A stretch of 64,000 bases of DNA from Chryseobacterium sp. LAM-KRS1 (GTDB lineage Bacteria > Bacteroidota > Bacteroidia > Flavobacteriales > Weeksellaceae): positions 62,001 to 126,000 of the forward strand of contig NZ_JAAOIZ010000003.1 in assembly GCF_013184525.1 (NCBI RefSeq). The letters run 5' to 3'. The translations under genes and the position numbers were made by a program. The notes beneath the pieces are model-generated. The model made no database searches. It was given only the letters and a program-made list of their open reading frames with translations, and had not been told where the DNA came from. Numbering within the stretch: position 1 is the stretch's first letter; the number at the start of each line of letters is the position of its first letter. Below are positions 38,301-44,116 of the stretch, piece by piece.

Positions 38301-38356
38301 GTGTGTACCTCATTAAAACTTCAGAGGGTATACTGAAACGGTTTATCGTAAAATAG
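35315..38356 (+). CDS. Choice-of-anchor I family protein with T9SS sorting domain
   Basis: 1013 residues. A signal peptide (ending GLFGQ) precedes a Ser/Thr/Asn-rich beta region, then a bacterial Ig-like domain (DTTPPTVTYLPANN), a Calx-beta-like segment (FIKVNENAGNLSFKININNP), and the choice-of-anchor I beta-propeller-like core (MITFTPDGTKVITANEGEPN; TANEGDEKDLSGF; PEPEGVALGTINGQTFAF). It ends with a type-A T9SS sorting domain (FNVFPNPLIKGN, then SGKLLKKEKN, LATGVYLIKT). It should be exported by T9SS and surface-anchored or released. Enzymatic activity is uncertain; related cores are annotated as phytase- or phosphatase-like. Confidence 0.88.
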   Translation: MTKNYLFRGFLPIAVLFQGGLFGQSLIHYWNFNNNASQTSITTPTSSLVNGSSLAVIAGGTSVIDFAGGSGQNFDTNNLNARNNDLAGTHLRFNNPIGGGLQFSLPTTGYNNVVVKFTTRRSGSGAGTQIWSYSLDGNTFTTYQSVTPVDDVPQLVTFDFSNIAGVSNNPNFKLKVEFATGSGGNAGNNRFDNFTVDAVATGSTDTTPPTVTYLPANNTNNASTTINPSISFNENVRQIDNAAITDTNAQNLVEFRVANASGAQISFTTTFSNNAITIIPGTPLLPNQTYYLALKPNTVEDFSDNAVTSATSTTFTTAGTTISLDKNFIKVNENAGNLSFKININNPSASTVNLVVKPAPFSTANSSDFTLNNQTITITPTTTSYIVNIPIIDDILEEQQAEYFVVSLENPVGATITGDNSVTIYIVDNDKAAPVPSNQIHLNYIGSFDPSGNNNSSTEIVVHDPATQRLFTISSLTDVFDIIDFSTPTAPVVIKTVNMASYGGITSIAVKNGIIAVSSPNVNPQQNGSVIFFDINGNFLKQITVGALPDMITFTPDGTKVITANEGEPNDAYTVDPEGSISIIDISGGINNLTQSQVTTLNFTNFNTQESSLFATGLRKVKATSTLAQDLEPEYITVSSDSQKAWVTLQENNGIAEVNLVTKSITSIWGLGKKDMSLPGNGFDASDNNGEVLIANWPVKTFYTPDAVQNYKAGNTNYIVTANEGDEKDLSGFSERTTVGANGYPLDATNFPNSSILKSSHNLGRFRVTNVNGNTDGDAEYEEINAMGARSFSIFNADTKQIVYDSGDQFERYIAYSHPLIFNADNESNAVKSRSRAKGPEPEGVALGTINGQTFAFITLERTGGVMVYNITDPNNVTFTDYKNSRSTSAYGGDNGPEGIIYIAPQNTTTGKGYVVIANEISGTLSMYEVVTPPTLGTGEVKAEQATFNVFPNPLIKGNTLYFNRAQDYELYDMSGKLLKKEKNSLLIETSSLATGVYLIKTSEGILKRFIVK

Positions 38357-38374
38357 AATATACATTAGATTGAT

Positions 38375-38405
38375 AAAAAAGCTCAGGAAAATCCTGAGCT
38401 TTTTA
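38375..38405. terminator. Bidirectional terminator
   Basis: AAAAAAGCTCAGGA, AAA loop, TCCTGAGCTTTTT. Shared by the surface protein and the convergent response regulator ending at 38408. Confidence 0.88.
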
Positions 38406-38407
38406 TA

Positions 38408-39022
38408 TTAATGCATATCATCATAGATCCGAACAAGATCTACGACATTTTTAATTTTTAGCTTATCAAAAATTTTCTTTTTATAGGTACTGATCGTAGA
38501 CATTTTAAGGTCGAGAATGTTGGCAATTTCTATATTCCCATTTCCTTCAGCCAAAAGTTTAAATATCTGGAATTCCCTTTTAGAAAGCTTTTCTACAGTA
38601 CGCCCATCTTTAGAGTGGGACAACAATTTATTGACCATCTTTGACGGGTAATAATACCCCTCTTCAAAGATCGCTGTAATGCCTCTCAATATTTCAGATT
38701 CTGAAGCACCCTTATTAAGAAACCCTTCCGCCCCTTCTTCAATATATTGAATGCCTACACTTTCATCATAAGTAGAAAAGATCATGATTTTAAGATCTTC
38801 CTGTTTTCCTTTTAATTCCTTTACCATTGTTTTCGAAGTGCTGTCAGGCATATCAATATCCAGAATCACCAGATCATATTGTTCTTTAGAAACTTTGTCC
38901 TTGGTCTCAATATAATTTTCAGCAAAATCTATTGTACAGGGATATTGAAGTTTCGATTCCAACAGCAGCGCAGTACCCGTTCTCACAATATAATGGTCAT
39001 CCGCAATGAGTATTTTTTTCAT
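38408..39022 (-). CDS. NarL/FixJ-family response regulator
   Basis: The frame extends to 39085, but the ATG at 39022 begins MKKILIADDHYIVRTGTALLL, the standard receiver start, giving 204 residues. The phospho-acceptor Asp is in LVILDIDMPD and the conserved Lys in FLNKGASES. The C-terminal LuxR-type HTH reads KLSKREFQIFKLLAEGNGNIEIANILDLKMSTIS. It is a DNA-binding regulator driven by a histidine kinase. A possible kinase ATPase remnant lies 5 bp upstream; no full kinase is present in the window except the bacteriophytochrome, which is far away. Confidence 0.9.
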   Translation of the reverse strand: MKKILIADDHYIVRTGTALLLESKLQYPCTIDFAENYIETKDKVSKEQYDLVILDIDMPDSTSKTMVKELKGKQEDLKIMIFSTYDESVGIQYIEEGAEGFLNKGASESEILRGITAIFEEGYYYPSKMVNKLLSHSKDGRTVEKLSKREFQIFKLLAEGNGNIEIANILDLKMSTISTYKKKIFDKLKIKNVVDLVRIYDDMH

Positions 39023-39027
39023 AGTTC

Positions 39028-39291
39028 TTAGTTTTTGATCATAACTTCCAAAGAAAACCATGGATATGATTTTTTTGGAGTGCATTTCCTCGTCCGATTT
39101 TTAGCAAGATGCAATACAACATGTAGGCCGATACGATCTTTTTGAAAATAAATTTCTCCGTAATAAAGATCTTTCACCGCATTTATACAGCGATTTATTA
39201 TTTCTTTAGAAAATCCATACCCAAAATTGGCAATTTTGACGATTCCCCATGTGTTTTTAGACTTTTTCATAGTAAACCTTATTGTGATCAT
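39028..39291 (-). pseudogene. Possible GHKL/HATPase fragment of a histidine kinase
   Basis: An 87-residue frame 5 bp upstream of the response regulator. IVKIANFGYGFSKEIINR resembles a degenerate G1 box (usually DNGxGF), and IYFQKDRIGLHVVLHLA resembles the G2-box helix (GLGLxxV). SYPWFSLEVMIKN looks like the last kinase strand. There is no dimerisation/H-box upstream. It could be a decayed kinase, a small stand-alone GHKL protein, or a chance frame. Low confidence. Confidence 0.35.
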
Positions 39292-39739
39292 TTTTTATTT
39301 GTATTGTCAATTAGTGTAGAATCATATATTTGGAAATAATATGGGTTTTATAAGGTATACAAAACCTGATTTATCTTCTGAAGTGCTTTGCCATCTTTTT
39401 TGTAAAACGATACTACTCGCTCCGAAACAAATTGAAGAGTTTTGTATATAAAACAGGGAAAGAAAAAACATAACAGAAGCAGCCCAAACCTCATATAGTG
39501 TTGTAAATAAATTTTTTACAAAAGTAACATTAATAAAACTCACAAAAACATAGAATTATTTCTATATGAATTTAATATTAATTCTAGTTTAATACACCTT
39601 ATTTAATAAGTGTAACCAATAAAAAAAGACGGGCTATAAAAACCTGTCTTTAAACATATTACATTATTTTAAGTGAATAATTTATTAAAAATAATAATTC
39701 ACTGGAAATTTTTAAATATATACAAATATGAATTCCTTT
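39292..39739. other. Intergenic region before the flotillin gene
   Basis: Mostly AT-rich sequence. It contains the flotillin terminator listed at 39621-39654. A 73-codon minus frame at 39543-39322 has no recognisable features, so I do not call it. Confidence 0.5.
39621..39654 (-). terminator. Terminator after flotillin, repeated hairpin copy 1
   Basis: AAAGACGGG, loop CTATAAAAA, CCTGTCTTT, with an A7 run that becomes a T-run on the minus strand. Nearly identical, loop included, to the hairpin at 41974-42003. Confidence 0.75.
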
Positions 39740-41323
39740 TTACGGCTTAGGAAAATCATCTTTTGAGCCATCATTTTCAAGAGTCATGTCATCAAAATTC
39801 TTTTTCTCTTTCTTCTCAATGATCTTAACAATTTCTTTTTGAACCTCCTCCGGCTTTCCTTTTAAATAGCCCGGTAAATTAAGTCCTGCCATATTGAACA
39901 AATCATTTAACGGCGGAACTGTTTTCATCATCCCTGAAACAAAATTAGCCGTAGAATTGTTTCCATCTTTCCCATTTCCACTATCCCATACAGTAACCTT
40001 ATCAATCTTGATATTTTTAACTGCTTCCACCTGGGTTTTTACCAGCTCAGGAAGTTTTTCCAATAGCAATAGCTGGAATGCGCTGTTAGCATCCCCCCCA
40101 GCAGCTTTAACCACCTGATCATATCCTTCAGCCTGCTTGGTAAGGATCTCATAAAGACCCTTCGCTTCAGCTTCCATTTTAGCAAATATGGCGTCCGCTT
40201 CTCCTTTTGCCTGTAGTCTTATTTTTTCAGCTTCAGCCTGCGCATCGATAATCATTTTCTGTTTTGAAATCTCTGCGGGAACTACAATATTAGCCTGTTG
40301 TGTAGACCGTTCTCTTTCCGCTCTCGCAGCCTCTGCTTTCTGTTCAGCCACATAAGCCTCTTCCAGTGATTTCGCTGCTTGTACCTTTTCAGCAGCAGTA
40401 GCAATTCTTAATGCCTCCGCTTCTCTTTCCCTTCTTTCAGCATCGGAATTTGCGATGGTAATCTTTGCTTCATTTTCTCCTTTTACAGCAATAGAGTTAG
40501 CCAAAGATGTTGCAATACGTGCTTCTTTTGCAGCTTCTGCCTTACCGATAGCCTCATCTTTTCCTGCGGCCGCAATACTGATCTCCCTGTCTTTTTGAGT
40601 AATCGCTATCTTAACATCCCTGTCTCTCTGTGTCTCTGCAATCTGAGTATCTTTCTCACGATCAGCAAGAGCTTTTCCTGTTTCACCGATCTTAGTCTGT
40701 TCCGCCACACTGATAATTGCTTCATTGATCGCTTTTGCAGCAGCTTCTTTTCCCAGAGCTTCAATATATCCGGATTCATCCCTGATATCCGTAACGTTTA
40801 CATTGATTAGCTTCAGGCCTATTTTCTTTAATTCCGTATCAACATTTTTAGAAATATTATCCAGAAATTTATCCCTGTCCGAGTTAATTTCCTCAATTGT
40901 CATTGTAGCAATAACCAAACGCAATTGCCCGAATAAAATATCTTTTGAAAGCTCCTGAATCTGCTCGGGAGATAATCCGAGTAAACGCTCTGCTGCATTT
41001 CCCATAGAATCAGGATCTGTAGAAATGGCAATCGTAAAACGACAAGGAACATCCACACGGATATTCTGGCGCGAAAGCGCATTGGTAAGATTGGCTTCAA
41101 TGGAAATTGGTTTCAGATCCAGATAAGCAAAATCCTGGATAACCGGCCATACAAAAGCTCCCCCTCCATGGATACACTTTGCAGAGCTTCCGCCTGTTTT
41201 ACCGTAGATCACTAAAATTTTATCTGAAGGACATCTTTTGTATCGCGAAATAAGGGCTAAAAATGTGACAAATAGTACGACGACTATTACAACTGTTAAA
41301 ATAAGGGTTCCGGGAATTTCCAT
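39740..41323 (-). CDS. floT: Flotillin/SPFH-domain membrane scaffold protein
   Basis: 527 residues. One N-terminal hydrophobic helix (LILTVVIVVVLFVTFLALI) is followed by an SPFH/band-7 domain (about 35-210, with LDLKPISIEANLTNALSRQN). A long Ala/Glu/Lys/Arg coiled-coil with repeated EAEA and KAEAA units runs to about residue 400, then a C-terminal EVQKEIVKIIEKKE tail. It matches YuaG/FloT, which organises functional membrane microdomains. It is paired with an NfeD-type gene 20 bp upstream, as in Bacillus yuaFG and other genomes. No protease domain. Confidence 0.92.
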   Translation of the reverse strand: MEIPGTLILTVVIVVVLFVTFLALISRYKRCPSDKILVIYGKTGGSSAKCIHGGGAFVWPVIQDFAYLDLKPISIEANLTNALSRQNIRVDVPCRFTIAISTDPDSMGNAAERLLGLSPEQIQELSKDILFGQLRLVIATMTIEEINSDRDKFLDNISKNVDTELKKIGLKLINVNVTDIRDESGYIEALGKEAAAKAINEAIISVAEQTKIGETGKALADREKDTQIAETQRDRDVKIAITQKDREISIAAAGKDEAIGKAEAAKEARIATSLANSIAVKGENEAKITIANSDAERREREAEALRIATAAEKVQAAKSLEEAYVAEQKAEAARAERERSTQQANIVVPAEISKQKMIIDAQAEAEKIRLQAKGEADAIFAKMEAEAKGLYEILTKQAEGYDQVVKAAGGDANSAFQLLLLEKLPELVKTQVEAVKNIKIDKVTVWDSGNGKDGNNSTANFVSGMMKTVPPLNDLFNMAGLNLPGYLKGKPEEVQKEIVKIIEKKEKKNFDDMTLENDGSKDDFPKP

Positions 41324-41343
41324 ATATCGTTTTATAATTTTAA

Positions 41344-41913
41344 TTAAACTTTCGAAACAACAAGGATCTTGTCATAAATGTATATCACTCTTACAGAATG
41401 ACTCGACGGAATGCTTTCTTCAGCTTCCGTCATCGCCTGAAGCTCGTGGTTTGTTCCTTTTAAGGAGATCTGTATCTTTCCCATTCCACTCATCTTTGGA
41501 GGAATCGTGATATACACCTCACCCGTTCTTCCGATAAGATCTTCCATTTTAAAGGTATTGTCTTCTGTTAATTTTAAAATCTGTAGAATAAGAATAAAGA
41601 AAAGGAAAAGAAAACCTGTTCCGATAAGAATAGCTACAAGAAACAACAGTGCTTTGCTTCCTATGGAATCATAAAAGGCCACTCCACCCCATCCGAATCC
41701 TAAAAGGAAATTAACCAGATTCCTGAAGGAAAACAGTTGGAAAGGACTGTCACCATGCGGTGCATCACCACTGAAATCTGTATGAACAGCCCCGGTGTGA
41801 TCACCCCCGATAAAAGTAAGGATTGTCTGAATTAAAAATATTAAACTGGCACCCAAAGCGATATACCAAAAGCCTTGATTCAGAGGTTCTAAATTTTCTA
41901 TAAATCCAAACAT
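41344..41913 (-). CDS. NfeD/YuaF-like membrane protein
   Basis: The ATG at 41913 (MFGFIENLEP) is preferred over 41940; 189 residues. Two or three hydrophobic segments (FWYIALGASLIFLIQTILTF, VNFLLGFGWGGVAF, LLFLVAILIGTGFLFLFFILIL) precede a C-terminal OB-fold-like domain (MEDLIGRTGEVYITIPPKMSGMGKIQISLKGTNHELQA). This is the short NfeD form without the ClpP-like protease domain. It lies directly upstream of flotillin and likely works with it at the membrane. Confidence 0.82.
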   Translation of the reverse strand: MFGFIENLEPLNQGFWYIALGASLIFLIQTILTFIGGDHTGAVHTDFSGDAPHGDSPFQLFSFRNLVNFLLGFGWGGVAFYDSIGSKALLFLVAILIGTGFLFLFFILILQILKLTEDNTFKMEDLIGRTGEVYITIPPKMSGMGKIQISLKGTNHELQAMTEAEESIPSSHSVRVIYIYDKILVVSKV

Positions 41914-41973
41914 ATTGATGTGTTTTAACAAATATAACAAAAACCATCATATGATTCGGAAAAGGACCATAAT

Positions 41974-42003
41974 AAAAAAGACAGGCTATAAAAACCTGTC
42001 TTC
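41974..42003 (-). terminator. Terminator after the NifU-like gene, repeated hairpin copy 2
   Basis: AAGACAGG, loop CTATAAAAA, CCTGTCTT, with an A6 run that becomes a T-run on the minus strand. It shares about 28 bases with one mismatch with the hairpin at 39621-39654. Confidence 0.75.
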
Positions 42004-42027
42004 GTTATCTTTACATCTTAATTGATG

Positions 42028-42276
42028 TTACTCTACGCTTATTACCTTTTCGATCTCCGGAGCGTGCTGCTTTATTGTATTTTCTACACCCAGTTTAAGT
42101 GTTGAAAAGTTCAAAGAACATCCGGAACAGTTTCCTAAAAGTTTTACATAAACCGAGTTATCTTTCACATCAATAAGCTCAATATCACCTCCGTCTTTAT
42201 TCAAAAATGGACGGATACTTTCTAAAGCCTCCATTACTCTTGTTACAGTATCTTCGTGTGCTACGTTTGTTTCCAT
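42028..42276 (-). CDS. NifU-like iron-sulfur cluster scaffold/carrier
   Basis: The ATG at 42276 (METNVAHEDTVTRVMEAL) is preferred over 42306; 82 residues. It is the C-terminal NifU (Nfu) domain only: IRPFLNKDGGDIELIDV and GNCSGCSLNFSTLKLG, where the CxxC pair binds a labile [4Fe-4S] cluster between two monomers. It delivers clusters to target proteins in the cytosol. The Mrp-type ATPase gene lies 45 bp upstream on the same strand, so the two likely work in the same Fe-S delivery path. Confidence 0.88.
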   Translation of the reverse strand: METNVAHEDTVTRVMEALESIRPFLNKDGGDIELIDVKDNSVYVKLLGNCSGCSLNFSTLKLGVENTIKQHAPEIEKVISVE

Positions 42277-42321
42277 ATTTTTCAGTTCAATTCGGTTTTT
42301 TTTCAAAATTTAATTTGAATA

Positions 42322-43431
42322 TTATTTTTTTGCCTTTGGAGAGCATCCTGCCATAGTTGTGATCTTTACAGCTTCAGTAGGTGGAAGATTTTTATTCCTT
42401 TCTACAAGACTTTCTACCATATTACGTGCTGTCTCCGTATAAATATCTGCGATTTTGGAATTTTCCTGCAATGCTGCCGGCCTTCCGACATCTCCTGCCT
42501 CTCTTATACTCTGGATCAGAGGAATTTCTCCCAGTACCGGAATTCCAAGATCATCAGCTAAATATTGTGCTCCCTGGTTTCCAAAAATATAATATTTATT
42601 ATCAGGTAATTCTTCAGGTGTAAAGTACGCCATATTTTCGATTAATCCAAGAACCGGAATATTAATACTTTCCATCTGGAACATGGCAATACCTTTTCTT
42701 ACGTCTGCCAATGCAACATGTTGAGGTGTACTTACAATCACAGCTCCTGTAACAGGCACTTCCTGAATAATTGATAAGTGAATATCTCCTGTACCCGGAG
42801 GTAAGTCGATCAATAAAAAGTCCAACTCTCCCCAATTCGCATCTCTAATCATTTGGTTCAGAGCTTTAGAAGCCATTGGACCTCTCCAAACTACTGCCTG
42901 ATTAGCTCCCGAGAAATATCCGATTGAAAGCATTTTCACACCATAATTCTCTACAGGCTTCATTAGATTTTTTCCGTTAACCTCTACAGAAATCGGCTTT
43001 TGTCCTTCCGTATCAAACATGGTAGGGACAGATGGTCCGTAAATATCTGCATCCAATAGACCCACTTTAAAGCCCATTTTAGCTAAAGTAACTGCCATAT
43101 TTGCAGCTACGGTAGATTTTCCAACGCCTCCTTTACCGGAAGCAATTGCGATAATATTCTGAATTCCCGGAATCTGCTTTCCTTTGATCTGGCTTTGCTG
43201 AATTTCACTTGGCTCAGGAGAAACTATTTTAAGCTTTAAATGGATATCTTCTCCAAACTCACTGGCAAAAGCCTGCTTCATTGCAGCCTCTAATTTTTTC
43301 TTTTCATGCATTGCCGGTGAATGCGCCGTCATATCTATATATACATCATTTCCTACAATCTGAAGATTATTAACTAAATCATCTACTTCTATTTCTTTAA
43401 GGAAATCTTGAACCTTTTCTTTCGTCAACAT
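42322..43431 (-). CDS. mrp: Mrp/ApbC-type P-loop ATPase, Fe-S carrier
   Basis: 369 residues. An N-terminal DUF59/MIP18-like domain (about 1-95) precedes a deviant Walker A ASGKGGVGKSTVAANMAV near 100, LLDADIYGPSVP, and LLIDLPPGTGD as Walker B. The CxxC cluster ligands usual in Mrp/ApbC after ENMxxF are replaced here by ENMAYFTPEELPDNKYYIFG. A lone Cys remains in the C-terminal TMAGCSPKAKK. The fused N-terminal domain and pairing with a NifU-like gene fit a role in Fe-S cluster delivery. Confidence 0.92.
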   Translation of the reverse strand: MLTKEKVQDFLKEIEVDDLVNNLQIVGNDVYIDMTAHSPAMHEKKKLEAAMKQAFASEFGEDIHLKLKIVSPEPSEIQQSQIKGKQIPGIQNIIAIASGKGGVGKSTVAANMAVTLAKMGFKVGLLDADIYGPSVPTMFDTEGQKPISVEVNGKNLMKPVENYGVKMLSIGYFSGANQAVVWRGPMASKALNQMIRDANWGELDFLLIDLPPGTGDIHLSIIQEVPVTGAVIVSTPQHVALADVRKGIAMFQMESINIPVLGLIENMAYFTPEELPDNKYYIFGNQGAQYLADDLGIPVLGEIPLIQSIREAGDVGRPAALQENSKIADIYTETARNMVESLVERNKNLPPTEAVKITTMAGCSPKAKK

Positions 43432-43452
43432 AAAATTGCTATAAATTGTTTA

Positions 43453-43460
43453 CAAATTTA
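43453..43460 (-). promoter_or_regulatory. -7 box of the mrp-nifU unit
   Basis: TAAATTTG on the minus strand, 21 bp upstream of the mrp ATG. It fits TAnnTTTG. Confidence 0.55.
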
Positions 43461-43587
43461 CGGATTTTTTCTATAATTTAGAATGAATAAAATCTATAAC
43501 TCAAGGTGATAAATCGCATCACTAAAATATATCAATCAACTTTTCCGGTTTCGCTTTTCGGGAAATAAACTTTTAAACTCTATAAAA

Positions 43588-44049
43588 ATGAACACCAATC
43601 CTACATCTTATCCCTCTAAATTTGCTGCATTCAATGGTATTTTTAACGTGGGAAAAACAAGATTCAAATGGTACAACTTAGCTGAAAATACACATGACAT
43701 TTCTTCTGAAGATATCAGCCATGCAAAAACATGCATCGAAAATGCAACTGAACATTTTCAGGACATTGAAGATCTTGGTTTTGTGATTCTCCACAGATGT
43801 GGCAGCAATTATTTGCTTCTGGTTTGTACCTGGAGAAGTGAAAACGAATTATGGGAAAGTGTATATTATGACGGAACCGGAAAATTCGAAACCTGGGAAA
43901 GAAATAACAATCACATTCCCACCTACTGTGTCTGGGAGATGGGAATTGTGTATCATGAATCCAGAGCCTGGAAAAAGTTTCTGGGAACTGACAAACAGGA
44001 AAACAACAGACAGCAGTATCTGGATGATTTTTTTGAAGGAGAAGTATAG
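43588..44049 (+). CDS. Conserved hypothetical protein
   Basis: 153 residues, cytosolic, Trp/Tyr-rich, mixed alpha/beta, with segments FAAFNGIFNVGKTRFKWYNL, VILHRCGSNYLLLVCTWRSE and WEMGIVYHESRAWKKFL. I recognise it as a type widespread in Flavobacteriia and some Proteobacteria without a known function. Two Cys (HRCGS, LVCTW) are not in a metal motif. GH92 follows 67 bp on, but shared function is unsupported. Confidence 0.6.
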   Translation: MNTNPTSYPSKFAAFNGIFNVGKTRFKWYNLAENTHDISSEDISHAKTCIENATEHFQDIEDLGFVILHRCGSNYLLLVCTWRSENELWESVYYDGTGKFETWERNNNHIPTYCVWEMGIVYHESRAWKKFLGTDKQENNRQQYLDDFFEGEV

Positions 44050-44116
44050 GCCTGCAATCATTTCATACCCTTAGTTCTTCTATTTTTCAATATATTCACC
44101 GTCATAAAATTATGAT

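Noticed and set aside
39322..39543. 73-codon minus frame with a hydrophobic stretch, upstream of the possible kinase fragment
   Set aside because: Composition unlike neighbouring genes, no sensor or kinase features; treated as chance.
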